Of a DNA stretch of 64,000 nt, positions 25,960 through 35,008 are shown piece by piece. Both the position numbers and the translations under genes were made by a program. The notes under the pieces are model-generated. The model was not told where the DNA came from and ran no database searches. It worked only from the letters and a program-made list of their open reading frames with translations. The DNA comes from Pseudomonas fluorescens (GTDB lineage Bacteria > Pseudomonadota > Gammaproteobacteria > Pseudomonadales > Pseudomonadaceae), in the NCBI RefSeq assembly GCF_900215245.1, contig NZ_LT907842.1, positions 5,022,001 to 5,086,000 of the forward strand. Direction: 5' to 3'. Numbering within the stretch: position 1 is the stretch's first letter; each line of letters begins with the position of its first letter.

Positions 25960-27963
25960 ATGGTTGATAAAATATCAGCGAGAGATGCTGCGGCTATTCT
26001 CGCCATTAATCCCACTCTGCCTGCACCGATATTGGTAGAGAAACTGGATGACACGGGCCTTGTTGCAACAGCGACGGCAGATACTGGAATTACCCTTATG
26101 TGTTACACGGGTCAGTTTTCAGCGCCTGAGTATTGGATTGAAGTCCAATCCAGAGACCTCAATCGACCGGATGCCGATTGGGGAGTCATGAAGAAAAAAG
26201 CTCAATTGAATGTGGCTGAAGATATTCTTACTCCTATTGTTATCACAGCCCCTAGTGGCGGTTTTTTGCACCGTCATGAAGAAATGCGGTACGTCATTTA
26301 TGAGGACTTGGGGGGCGTCGCAGGGGACCCTTCTGAATTTTCGGATCCGGCACCCTTTATTGTTGATAGGTATGGTCCCTATCGGTCTGTCAATGATGGC
26401 AATAGCAAACCCCCGCTGAAAGTAGTCCTGCCGTCTACGCTGCCATCGCCGCTTACCAGTACCTACATTGCCAATAATCCAACCATCCCTGGCAATGTAC
26501 TGCCCAATAACTTTACCGAGGCGGTCGGCCAGTTTGCGGACGGTGATATGGTTCAGTTGTTCCTTGGGCCAGACATGTTTAACAAGGATGACAAATATAA
26601 GGTAGGGTCCCCGTTCCCAATGTTGGGCGCTGCCAACACTCCGTTTTCATTTCCGACATCAGCGTTCACCGCTGACGCTACCCAGTACTTGTACTACATC
26701 CTCACAGACAAATCCGGTAACCAGAGTTTGCCCTCCAGTGCTGAACTTCTGAAGGTGTCGGTTTTGGATCCACCGGGCCAAGGACAAATTTTTATCCCGT
26801 TGGCGCCGAGCCCAGAATCGGGAACTACCGATGATTTACTGGACAACGCTGACTATCAAGCAGTGATTGAGGCGCGGGTAAGAGCTTTCACGAACCACCA
26901 ACCCACATTGGATCAAATTGAGATTAAATGGGGCTCGCAGCCTTATAGCCTTCTGACGCCGGCTACGGCATTCGATGTGGTGTTCAAGGGCGCCGCCCTC
27001 AACGCATTGATTCGTGCTGAATATGGCGCTCAGGTAGGGCCGCAACCGGTCACTGTGCTCTACCGAGTCGTTCGTGGCAGCGAAATATTCCCCTCGACCC
27101 CGAAAGTGATCAATGTCGATTTAAGTGTTCCAGGGCCGGTCAATCCCGGAGAGCCAGGAACACCTAATATAAATCTGACCCCAGCGCGCTTTTTTGGTCG
27201 AGGCACCCCGCCGAGCGGGCAGGACACACTAAAAGACGTTGACGCCAATCTGCCCGTCAATGTAGAGGTCGATATTTGGACCACGGGTGCGCCTCCTCAA
27301 GCGGGCTATATGATTAATCTTGTGAGGCCTGATGGCACCATCATCCAGCCTCCACAACCTATCGGTACGTTGCTCCCGGGTGAAACGCTCAAGTTTACAA
27401 TTCCATGGAGCGCTATTGAACCTGGCGGTAATGTCAAACAGCTCTTTCATTACATCGTTACAGGGCCGGGCACAACCAACCCGAATATATCACCCGCCAC
27501 CCCGGTTGATGTTATAGGCGCGATTACTCAGGCCCTGCCTGCCCCTGTATTCCAGCGACTCACTTCCGGTGAGGTGAGATGCACTTCATTGGTAGACATT
27601 CCAGGGACAACGCCGCCTGACCATTACCTTGAGCTCTTTGTGGCGGGGGACACACGGATGGTGGTTGGGCGAAAACTGACTCTGAACGCCAAGGTATTCA
27701 GGCCCCGGACCGGTACACCGTTAGTAACACAGCCCTTTAGTACTGACGTTGATATAACGGACGCTATCCGCCTGAGTGGTTACACGTTCAGGCTACCGTA
27801 TCGCGCTCTACTTATTTATCTGCGCATAGGCACGTTGGAAGTCACCGTCACCACGACTTTTGCCGACGGGGTGGTAGGGCGTGGTTTTGCGTCGGTCGGT
27901 GGGCGTTCAGTCGTCGTCAATGCGTATTGTGATAAGGAAATAGTAACCCCTACCACGCCTTGA
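25960..27963 (+). CDS. Large protein with five Ig-like units (second of a tandem pair)
   Basis: This 667-residue protein is nearly the same size as its neighbour and also falls into about five Ig-like units, with unit ends at APFIVDR, SAELLKVSVLD, PKVINVDLSV, TPVDVIGAI and RSVVVNAY. The motif FTIPWSAIEPGGN parallels IPWSVVQAGGSN in the other protein, showing common origin despite low overall identity. No signal peptide or enzymatic motif is seen. An AAGGAG sits 10 bases before the ATG; another ATG closer to it (25955) is out of frame. It could be an adhesin-like or structural surface component; function unknown. Confidence 0.7.
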   Translation: MVDKISARDAAAILAINPTLPAPILVEKLDDTGLVATATADTGITLMCYTGQFSAPEYWIEVQSRDLNRPDADWGVMKKKAQLNVAEDILTPIVITAPSGGFLHRHEEMRYVIYEDLGGVAGDPSEFSDPAPFIVDRYGPYRSVNDGNSKPPLKVVLPSTLPSPLTSTYIANNPTIPGNVLPNNFTEAVGQFADGDMVQLFLGPDMFNKDDKYKVGSPFPMLGAANTPFSFPTSAFTADATQYLYYILTDKSGNQSLPSSAELLKVSVLDPPGQGQIFIPLAPSPESGTTDDLLDNADYQAVIEARVRAFTNHQPTLDQIEIKWGSQPYSLLTPATAFDVVFKGAALNALIRAEYGAQVGPQPVTVLYRVVRGSEIFPSTPKVINVDLSVPGPVNPGEPGTPNINLTPARFFGRGTPPSGQDTLKDVDANLPVNVEVDIWTTGAPPQAGYMINLVRPDGTIIQPPQPIGTLLPGETLKFTIPWSAIEPGGNVKQLFHYIVTGPGTTNPNISPATPVDVIGAITQALPAPVFQRLTSGEVRCTSLVDIPGTTPPDHYLELFVAGDTRMVVGRKLTLNAKVFRPRTGTPLVTQPFSTDVDITDAIRLSGYTFRLPYRALLIYLRIGTLEVTVTTTFADGVVGRGFASVGGRSVVVNAYCDKEIVTPTTP

Positions 27964-27981
27964 TAAAAAGCGCTATCCGCA

Positions 27982-28013
27982 GCGCCTCCCCCTTTTCAGG
28001 AAGGGGGCGGCGC
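27982..28013 (+). terminator. Strong hairpin after the second Ig-like gene
   Basis: GCGCC..CCCCCTT pairs with AAGGGGG..GGCGC (12 pairs, one mismatch), followed by a T-rich stretch. It probably terminates the Ig-like transcript. Confidence 0.7.
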
Positions 28014-28116
28014 AATCATTATTTTGTTTAATTGATTACAGCGTTATGGGTGTTTTTTGTGTTTAAACAGGGATAAGTCCTACAGAGTTTGGATAGGCGG
28101 CTCCGTACTCTGTGTG

Positions 28117-28130
28117 CCTCACAGGTGAGG
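28117..28130. promoter_or_regulatory. Palindrome upstream of the autotransporter
   Basis: CCTCAC-AG-GTGAGG, with flanking TGTG/CACA extending the dyad apart from one bulge, lies 60-75 bp before the autotransporter start. It may be an operator. Short and unmatched to any consensus I know. Confidence 0.3.
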
Positions 28131-28190
28131 TCACATTCTTCGGAAGCAAGCCGAACCGTTTTCCAACACGCTATCAGAGAGTGATTGCCC

Positions 28191-30446
28191 ATGTCGGCAC
28201 TGAATACGTTCGAACTCAAACCATTGAGTGCGATGATGAAAGTTCCAACCCTTACCTTCTGCCTGTATGTTGCGGTTCAGGGGCAAGCGCAGGCTGTTCA
28301 GTTAATTGGTCAACAACAAACCATTGACGCCACTTCAGCCGTAACCAGCTGGCAACTGTCCAGTCAGTCTACCTTGAATATGAACCGTGCATCGGCTACA
28401 ACCATTGACCTTTCGAACTCCACTTTGAATGTTAATACAGGCAGTTCGGTCAATGATATCCGCGCTGTTTCAGGCTCCACGGTAAATATCGAATCAGCCC
28501 GTGTTTCTTCCAGTAACGCCACGGGCGGTGCGGTGCGCCTGGAAAACAGTAAGGCGACTGTCAGTAACAGCACGATCACCAACACTCAGGGCGTAGGTTT
28601 GCAAGCCCTTGGCATTGTGGGCGTGAGTGGTGGCTCTTCCGCCGAGATTACTTCAAGTAATATCAGTGGCCTGTTGGGCGGCGCGCAAGCCACCAGCGGC
28701 AGCCAATTGCACTTCAAAAATAATACAGTGGTGCAAGGTACCGGGGCGAATTCCATCGGTCTGAGCCTGCAGGGCGGTGCGGCGACGGCCAGCCAAAGTA
28801 CAATCAGCGGTGGCGCCAATGGCGTGGTGTTTACCCGGGGGCGCGGCGATACCACTGAGGGCAAGCTGGTATTGGACCAATCCAGTGTAGAAGGCGTCAG
28901 CGGCTCAGCCATTTTGGTGCGGGGCGCGGCCGGTAGAACGCCGACAGTCACCATCGATGTACTGAATAATTCCCAGTTGAGGGGTGGCGACGGTAAGCTG
29001 TTGAGCGTCACGGGCGGCGGCTCGGCGACGATGAATGTGGATAACAGCCGCTTGACCGGTAACGTCGTTGCGGACGCCGGCAGCACTGTCAATCTGAGCC
29101 TGCAGAACAACGCCGAGTTGACTGGCCAGTTGCAGAATGTCTCCAGTTTGAGTGTAGGCAACACGTCCAACTGGAACATGACCGGTGACAGCCAGGTGGG
29201 TGCGCTGAAAATGGCCGGTGGTACGGTGACCATGGGCGCGACGAATGAGTTTTACCAGCTGAACCTTCAAACGCTTTCGGGTAACGGCACCTTTGTCATG
29301 GGCACCGATTTCGACCAAGGCAAAACCGACTTTATCAATGTGACCGGCGAAGCCACAGGCAACCACAGCCTGGCACTCGCAGCCAGCGGCAGCGAACTGG
29401 TCAAAACCCAGGTTGTGCACACCGGCGGCGGTGACGCGGCGTTCTCCCTGGAGGGCGGCCCGGTCGACATGGGTGCCTATGCCTATAACCTGAAACAGGA
29501 AGGCAATGACTGGTTTCTGGACACGCAAACCCGTGTGATCAGTCGCAGTGCACGCGTGGTGACGGCATTGTTCAACACCCCGGTGACCATCATGACCGCC
29601 GAAGAGGGCTCATTGCGCCAACGTATGGGTGAGTTGCGCTACTCCCCGCACAGCACCGGCCTCTGGATCCGTGGTTTTGGCAGTAAATATGATGTGTCCC
29701 AGAGTTCGGGCACCGGCTACTCGCAGAACCTGAAAGGTTTCTCCATCGGTGCTGACACGCCGCTGGGCGACAGCCAATGGAAGGTGGGTGTATTTGGCGG
29801 CCACAGTAACTCTGACGTAAACCCGGCGCGCGGCGCTGCCGGTACCGTCAAGAGCTACTTCCTGGGTACCTATGCCACCTGGATGGACGAAGAAAGCGGT
29901 TTCTATTTTGATGCCGTGGCCAAAGCCAACCGGTTCCAGAACCAGGCCAAGGCAACCCTCAGTGACAACACGTCTACCAAGGGTGGCTACAACAACGTAG
30001 GCGGTGGTGTATCGGCTGAACTCGGCCGTCATATCAAGCTTGGTGAGAGTTCCTTTATTGAACCTTACGGCCGACTGTCGACCATTGTGGTCCAAGGTGG
30101 TACGTACAGCCTGAAAAACGGTTTGCAAGTGGACGGTGAGCGCACCCGCTCAAGGACTGCCGAGGCCGGCGCGACCGTGGGTCATGAGTTCCAACTCGAT
30201 GATGGCACGCTGATCAAGCCTTACCTGCGTGCGGCAATGGTCCACGAGTTTGCCAACAACAATAAGGTCACGGTCAACAACCAGACCTTCAACAATGATT
30301 TGTCGGGCTCGCGCACCAAGTACGGTGCCGGTGTGGCGGTGTCGTTTACCCAGGACCTGCAGGCGCATGTCGACCTGGAGACCAGCACCAGTGACAAAAT
30401 CAAGCAAAAAGCCGCTGTTAACGTTGGCGTACGCTATGCCTTCTAA
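28191..30446 (+). CDS. Autotransporter with pertactin-like passenger
   Basis: This 751-residue type Va autotransporter has an extended signal sequence ending GQAQA, then a Ser/Thr/Asn/Gly-rich parallel beta-helix passenger (residues about 35-440) with recurring S.V...SS.I and NNS.L turns. A pertactin-like autochaperone stretch follows (GNGTFVMGTDFDQGKTDFINV). A 260-residue beta-barrel starts near TGLWIRGFGSKYDV and ends in VRYAF with the terminal Phe needed for outer-membrane assembly. No protease or lipase triad is seen, so an adhesin is more likely than an enzyme. ATG 28191 follows a GAGAG site; a TTG two codons earlier is also open. A strong terminator follows. Confidence 0.9.
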   Translation: MSALNTFELKPLSAMMKVPTLTFCLYVAVQGQAQAVQLIGQQQTIDATSAVTSWQLSSQSTLNMNRASATTIDLSNSTLNVNTGSSVNDIRAVSGSTVNIESARVSSSNATGGAVRLENSKATVSNSTITNTQGVGLQALGIVGVSGGSSAEITSSNISGLLGGAQATSGSQLHFKNNTVVQGTGANSIGLSLQGGAATASQSTISGGANGVVFTRGRGDTTEGKLVLDQSSVEGVSGSAILVRGAAGRTPTVTIDVLNNSQLRGGDGKLLSVTGGGSATMNVDNSRLTGNVVADAGSTVNLSLQNNAELTGQLQNVSSLSVGNTSNWNMTGDSQVGALKMAGGTVTMGATNEFYQLNLQTLSGNGTFVMGTDFDQGKTDFINVTGEATGNHSLALAASGSELVKTQVVHTGGGDAAFSLEGGPVDMGAYAYNLKQEGNDWFLDTQTRVISRSARVVTALFNTPVTIMTAEEGSLRQRMGELRYSPHSTGLWIRGFGSKYDVSQSSGTGYSQNLKGFSIGADTPLGDSQWKVGVFGGHSNSDVNPARGAAGTVKSYFLGTYATWMDEESGFYFDAVAKANRFQNQAKATLSDNTSTKGGYNNVGGGVSAELGRHIKLGESSFIEPYGRLSTIVVQGGTYSLKNGLQVDGERTRSRTAEAGATVGHEFQLDDGTLIKPYLRAAMVHEFANNNKVTVNNQTFNNDLSGSRTKYGAGVAVSFTQDLQAHVDLETSTSDKIKQKAAVNVGVRYAF

Positions 30447-30467
30447 ATAGAAAGAGAAACGCTGATA

Positions 30468-30504
30468 AAAAAGCCCTGATTGCAAGATCAGGGCTTTTTT
30501 TTTT
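30468..30504 (+). terminator. Rho-independent terminator of the autotransporter gene
   Basis: The perfect 10-bp stem AAGCCCTGAT/ATCAGGGCTT has a 6-nt loop and continues directly into ten T residues. On the minus strand it also has an A/T-rich flank, so it may serve the converging small gene as well. Confidence 0.95.
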
Positions 30505-30521
30505 CTGCGGAGCCGGCTGGT

Positions 30522-30926
30522 TCAAACGGTTACTTCAAACTTAACGTCCAGTTTAAGTTCTGGATCTTGAGTGACGGCATACACGGAGCCAATGACGGCG
30601 AAAGGGTGATCACTGATTTTGTTCAGAGTCAAGCTGCCTTCGACATAGGGATATGCTCGGGGGTTTTCGCTTCGTTTGAGTTGAACCCACACCTGGTCAG
30701 TTCTGGAGCCCGTCAACTGCCGTACCTCGTCAGGGGTGATTGCTTTAGAGAATCTGATATAGAGTTCCTCGGAACCATCCCCGTCGTCTCGATGCGTCGT
30801 GGTAAATGCGATGGAATTATCTGTTTGCTCGACTTGAGCGGTCGTAGTTTCAAATGGGTGTTCGCCAATGGTACCTATGAACTGCGCCTTCTGGGCATTC
30901 GTCGATAAGCTGTTTGTTACTGACAT
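30522..30926 (-). CDS. Small hypothetical protein
   Basis: This 134-residue protein is of unknown family. It is polar, with the pattern IAFTTTHRDDGDGSEELYIRFSK and VWVQLKRSENPRAYPYVEGSLTLNK, consistent with a small all-beta fold. There is no signal peptide or membrane segment. The ATG at 30926 has an excellent GGAGAGG site, which is why I prefer it to the ATG six codons upstream. It converges on the autotransporter. Two 18-bp inverted repeats lie upstream (31019-31036 and 31153-31170), so it may be tightly regulated. Confidence 0.7.
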   Translation of the reverse strand: MSVTNSLSTNAQKAQFIGTIGEHPFETTTAQVEQTDNSIAFTTTHRDDGDGSEELYIRFSKAITPDEVRQLTGSRTDQVWVQLKRSENPRAYPYVEGSLTLNKISDHPFAVIGSVYAVTQDPELKLDVKFEVTV

Positions 30927-31018
30927 AATCGCCTCTCCGTTCATGATGATTATACGAAAGCCAGAAGCGCCATTGCTTCTGTCTACTCCTATAAAGCCGC
31001 AAAAAGAAGAGTTAGGTA

Positions 31019-31036
31019 ACTGTCAGAAGTCACAGT
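31019..31036. promoter_or_regulatory. Inverted repeat ACTGT-N8-ACAGT, proximal
   Basis: An 18-bp element with arms ACTGT and ACAGT about 93 bp upstream of the small gene at 30522-30926. A like element of the same total length lies 134 bp farther upstream. Confidence 0.4.
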
Positions 31037-31152
31037 TTACAAAAGTTTATTTGACTGCTAGTTGTGGCCCTGATGAAAAGGGCATCTGCGCACAATCGCA
31101 CACTCTAGTTTGAATGACTGACGCTATTAAAGGGCTTTTTCGGGAGGTGTCT

Positions 31153-31170
31153 ACTGTCGAAGTTGACAGT
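31153..31170. promoter_or_regulatory. Inverted repeat ACTGTC-N6-GACAGT, distal
   Basis: An 18-bp dyad with perfect 6-bp arms in the 292-bp intergenic region between the small gene and the DUF1345 gene. It shares arms with the element at 31019-31036. Confidence 0.4.
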
Positions 31171-31218
31171 CTAAAAAATATTTTTTAATAGCCTTTTTAA
31201 AGCATCGGTGTTCAGGGC

Positions 31219-31860
31219 TCAGCTAAACAGGCCTGCTGCAATATTGATCGAGAAGCCCAGAATCGCCGTATTGAACAGAAAACCGATCAAAGACTGTCCC
31301 AGCACCACCTTGCGCATACCCCGTGTGGCCACGCCTACATCCGCCGTCTGCACCGCCACGCCAATGGTGAACGAGAAGTACAGGAAGTCCCAATAGTTGG
31401 GGTTGCGCAAACCTTCGGCAAAGCGCAGCGCCGGCTCGTCACCTTCCCACGTGTAAAAGAGGCGCGCGTAATGCACGCTGAAAATCACCCCGGTCAGCAA
31501 CCATGAACCAATCACCGTCATCCCGGTAAACCCGTAATGCAGCAGGCGCGCGGTGCTGTCCAGGTCTTTGCTGCCCACCAGGTTCAGCGTGATGGTCGCC
31601 AGGCTGGCAATCGCCGCGATGCACACCATAAACAGCACCAACCCTGCGTTTTCATCCTCGATCTCGGCGAAGCGTTTGACGTCGTCGGCCCGCGAGCGGC
31701 TGGTCAGCCACAGCATCAGTATCAGGTAGGTCCAGACGCCGGCATTCCAGCCAATGAGGATTTTGCTGATGATCGTGTCAGCGGGTGCCAGGATGCCCAC
31801 GGCAAGGCCCAGGACGGCGGCGGCGGAGAGGCGAGGGTGGGTGCGGGCGAGGAAGGCCAT
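31219..31860 (-). CDS. DUF1345 inner membrane protein
   Basis: This 213-residue protein has about five transmembrane helices. The C-terminal part ([42 protein letters not shown]) contains the conserved motif of DUF1345. That region resembles the pore segment of two-TM ion channels ([13 protein letters not shown]), but I know of no proven function. It follows the RND permease gene by 52 bp on the same strand and may be co-transcribed; a functional link is not evident. Confidence 0.85.
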   Translation of the reverse strand: MAFLARTHPRLSAAAVLGLAVGILAPADTIISKILIGWNAGVWTYLILMLWLTSRSRADDVKRFAEIEDENAGLVLFMVCIAAIASLATITLNLVGSKDLDSTARLLHYGFTGMTVIGSWLLTGVIFSVHYARLFYTWEGDEPALRFAEGLRNPNYWDFLYFSFTIGVAVQTADVGVATRGMRKVVLGQSLIGFLFNTAILGFSINIAAGLFS

Positions 31861-31912
31861 AGGTGCTCACAACAGGGGAGGTTGTGAGCACCATAGCGCA
31901 TTTTCAAACCGG

Positions 31913-34900
31913 TTATGAACGCTTGCGCACCAGCTTCATCACCACCACAAAGAACACCGGTACAAACACCACCGCCAGGGTTGCGGTGATCATCCCGCCT
32001 ATCACGCCCGTGCCGATCGCCTGCTGGCTGGCCGAGCTGGCACCGGTGGCAATGGCCAGTGGCACCACGCCGAGGATAAACGCGAGTGATGTCATGATGA
32101 TCGGCCGTAAACGCAGGCGCGCAGCTTTCAAGGTGGCGTCGATCAGGTCTTCGCCCTGCTCATACAAGTCCTTGGCGAACTCGATGATCAGGATCGCGTT
32201 CTTCGCCGACAAGCCGATGATGGTGATCAGGCCCACTTTGAAGAACACATCGTTAGGCATGCCGCGCAAGGTCACCGCCAATACGGCGCCGAGCACACCC
32301 AGCGGCACCACCAACAAGACCGAGGTTGGAATCGACCAGCTTTCATACAGTGCGGCCAGGCACAGGAACACGATCAACAGCGACAGGCCCAGCAGCAAGG
32401 GCGCCTGGGAACCGGACAAGCGTTCCTGCAACGACAAACCGGTCCATTCCTGACCCAGGCCCGCCGGCAGTTGGCTGACCAGGCGCTGAATTTCTTCCAT
32501 CGCCTCACCGGTGCTGTGCCCCGGTGCTGCTTCACCGCTGATGGCAATGGCCGGGTAGCCGTTGTAACGCGTCAACTGCGCAGGGCCCTGGGTCCACTTG
32601 GCTTCGACGAACGCTGACAACGGCACCATCTTGCCGTCCTTGTTGCGCACGTTGATCTTCATCAAGTCCGCCACCTGGCTGCGCTGGTCGCCTTCGGCCT
32701 GCACCACCACCCGCTGCATGCGGCCCTGGTTGGGGAAGTCGTTGACATAGGCCGAGCCGATGGCCGAAGACAGCACATTACCCACGTCCGCGAAGGAGAC
32801 CCCAAGGGCGTTAGCCTGCTTGCGGTCCACTTGCAACTGCACTTGTGGTGCTTCAGCCAGGGCGCTTTCGCGCACGTTGGCCAGGATCGGGCTTTTCGCA
32901 GCGGCCGCCAGCAACTCGGTACGTGCTTGCATCAACGCCGCATGGCCGACACCGCCACGGTCCTGCAAGCGGAACTCGAAACCGCTGGAGGTGCCGAGGC
33001 CGTCCACGGGCGGTGGCAGAATTGCATAGGCAATCGCATCTTTAAGCTCGCCGAAAGCGGCGTTGGCACGGTCGGCAATCGCCGAGGCCGAATCAACACC
33101 GCTGCGTTCCGACCAGTCCTTGAGCGTGGTAAACGCCAGCGCTGCGTTCTGCCCGGAGCCGGAGAAACTGAAGCCCATGATCATGGTGGTATCGCCCACC
33201 CCGGGTTCCTCGGCGTTATGTGCCTCGATCTGCTCGGCCACCTGCACGGTGCGGTTCTTGCTCGCACCCGGCGGCAACTGGATATCGGTAATGGTGTAAC
33301 CCTGGTCCTCCACCGGCAGGAACGAGGAGGGCAGGCGGCTTAACATCACCCCCAGGCCCACCAGCAACACCAGATAGATCAGCAGGTACCGGCCGCTGCG
33401 CTTGAGGGCATAGGCCACCCAACCTTCGTAGCGGTCGGTGAGCTGTTCAAAGCGCCGGTTGAAGCCGCCGAAGAACCCCCCTTTGGCATGGTGCTCGCCC
33501 TTGGCAATCGGCTTGAGCAGGGTTGCGCACAACGCGGGGGTCAAGGTCAGGGCGAGGAACGCCGAGAACAGGATCGACGTCGCCATCGACAGCGAGAACT
33601 GCTGGTAGATCACCCCGACCGAACCCGGCATGAACGCCATCGGCAGAAACACCGCGACCAACACCAGGGTGATACCGACGATGGCCCCGGTAATCTGGCC
33701 CATGGCCTTGCGCGTGGCCTCTTTGGGCGACAAACCCTCGGTGACCATAATGCGCTCGACGTTCTCCACCACCACAATCGCATCGTCCACCAGGATACCG
33801 ATCGCCAGCACCATGCCGAACATGGTCAGCACGTTGATCGAGAAACCCAGCAGCAACATGGTGGCGAAGGTGCCCATCAGTGCTATGGGCACCACCAGCG
33901 TCGGGATCAAGGTGTAGCGCACGTTCTGCAGGAACAGATACATCACCGCAAACACCAGCGCCATGGCCTCCAGCAAGGTGTAGACCACTTTGGTAATCGA
34001 GACCTTGACGAAGGGCGAGGTGTCGTACGGGATCTTGTACTCCACGTTGGCCGGGAAGTAGCGCGACAGTTCGTCCATCTTCGCCCGCACCAGGGTTGCG
34101 GTGTTCAGCGCGTTGGCGCCCGGCGACAGTTGCACACTGACGGCGGTGGATGGCTTGCCGTTCAGACGCGTAGAGAACTGGTATTCCTGGCTGCCGATTT
34201 CCACCCGCGCCACATCGCCGATACGCACGGTGGAGCCGTCGGGATTGGCTTTGAGCACGATGTCGGCGAATTCTGCCGGCGTCGACAGTTGGCCCTTGAC
34301 CAGGATGGCGGCGGTGATTTCCTGGGTCTTGGTCCCCGGCAAATCACCGATGCTGCCCGCCGAGACCTGGGCGTTCTGCGCGCTGATTGCAGCGTTCACG
34401 TCGGCCGGGGTGAGGTTGAAGCCGATCAGCTTCTGCGGATCGATCCAGATCCGCATGGCGCGCTCGGCGCCATACAGCTGGGCCTTGCCGACACCGTCCA
34501 GGCGCTTGAGCTCGTTCATGACGTTGCGTGCCAGGTAATCGCTGAGCGCAACGTCATCGAGCTTGCCGTCGTTGGACGTCAGGGTGACCAGCAGCAGGAA
34601 GCCGGCAGACACCTTTTCCACCTGCAAGCCTTGCTGGGTCACCGCTTGCGGCAAGCGCGGCTCCACCGCTTTAAGGCGGTTTTGCACATCCACCTGGGCC
34701 ATTTCCGGGTTCGTGCCCGGCTGGAAGGTGGCGGTGATCGTGGCCGAGCCCAGGCTGCTCTGGGATTCGAAATACAGCAGGTGATCGGCGCCGTTGAGCT
34801 CCTGCTCAATCAGGCTGACCACGCTTTCATCCAGGGTCTGGGCCGAAGCGCCCGGGTACACCGCGTAGATTTCCACCTTTGGCGGCGCCACGTTGGGGTA

Positions 34901-35002
34901 CTGCGCCACCGGCAATTGCGGGATGGCCAGCGCGCCGGCCAGCAGGATAAACAAGGCGACCACCCAGGCGAAAATCGGGCGGTCAATAAAGAACTGCGGC
35001 AT
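31913..35002 (-). CDS. RND efflux transporter, inner membrane permease (HAE1 type)
   Basis: This 1029-residue AcrB/MexB-type proton-driven multidrug exporter starts MPQFFIDRPIFAWVVALFILLAG, the family hallmark. Helix 4 holds the paired aspartates (GILVDDAIVVVENVERIM) of the proton relay, helix 10 the lysine (IGLSAKNAILIIEFAK). Two large periplasmic loops follow helices 1 and 7. The length is normal. It lies 6 bp after the adaptor gene. No outer membrane channel gene follows, so a shared OprM-like protein must be used, as for AcrAB-TolC or MexXY. It is divergent from a two-component system. Confidence 0.93.
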   Translation of the reverse strand: MPQFFIDRPIFAWVVALFILLAGALAIPQLPVAQYPNVAPPKVEIYAVYPGASAQTLDESVVSLIEQELNGADHLLYFESQSSLGSATITATFQPGTNPEMAQVDVQNRLKAVEPRLPQAVTQQGLQVEKVSAGFLLLVTLTSNDGKLDDVALSDYLARNVMNELKRLDGVGKAQLYGAERAMRIWIDPQKLIGFNLTPADVNAAISAQNAQVSAGSIGDLPGTKTQEITAAILVKGQLSTPAEFADIVLKANPDGSTVRIGDVARVEIGSQEYQFSTRLNGKPSTAVSVQLSPGANALNTATLVRAKMDELSRYFPANVEYKIPYDTSPFVKVSITKVVYTLLEAMALVFAVMYLFLQNVRYTLIPTLVVPIALMGTFATMLLLGFSINVLTMFGMVLAIGILVDDAIVVVENVERIMVTEGLSPKEATRKAMGQITGAIVGITLVLVAVFLPMAFMPGSVGVIYQQFSLSMATSILFSAFLALTLTPALCATLLKPIAKGEHHAKGGFFGGFNRRFEQLTDRYEGWVAYALKRSGRYLLIYLVLLVGLGVMLSRLPSSFLPVEDQGYTITDIQLPPGASKNRTVQVAEQIEAHNAEEPGVGDTTMIMGFSFSGSGQNAALAFTTLKDWSERSGVDSASAIADRANAAFGELKDAIAYAILPPPVDGLGTSSGFEFRLQDRGGVGHAALMQARTELLAAAAKSPILANVRESALAEAPQVQLQVDRKQANALGVSFADVGNVLSSAIGSAYVNDFPNQGRMQRVVVQAEGDQRSQVADLMKINVRNKDGKMVPLSAFVEAKWTQGPAQLTRYNGYPAIAISGEAAPGHSTGEAMEEIQRLVSQLPAGLGQEWTGLSLQERLSGSQAPLLLGLSLLIVFLCLAALYESWSIPTSVLLVVPLGVLGAVLAVTLRGMPNDVFFKVGLITIIGLSAKNAILIIEFAKDLYEQGEDLIDATLKAARLRLRPIIMTSLAFILGVVPLAIATGASSASQQAIGTGVIGGMITATLAVVFVPVFFVVVMKLVRKRS

Positions 35003-35008
35003 GGCGGG

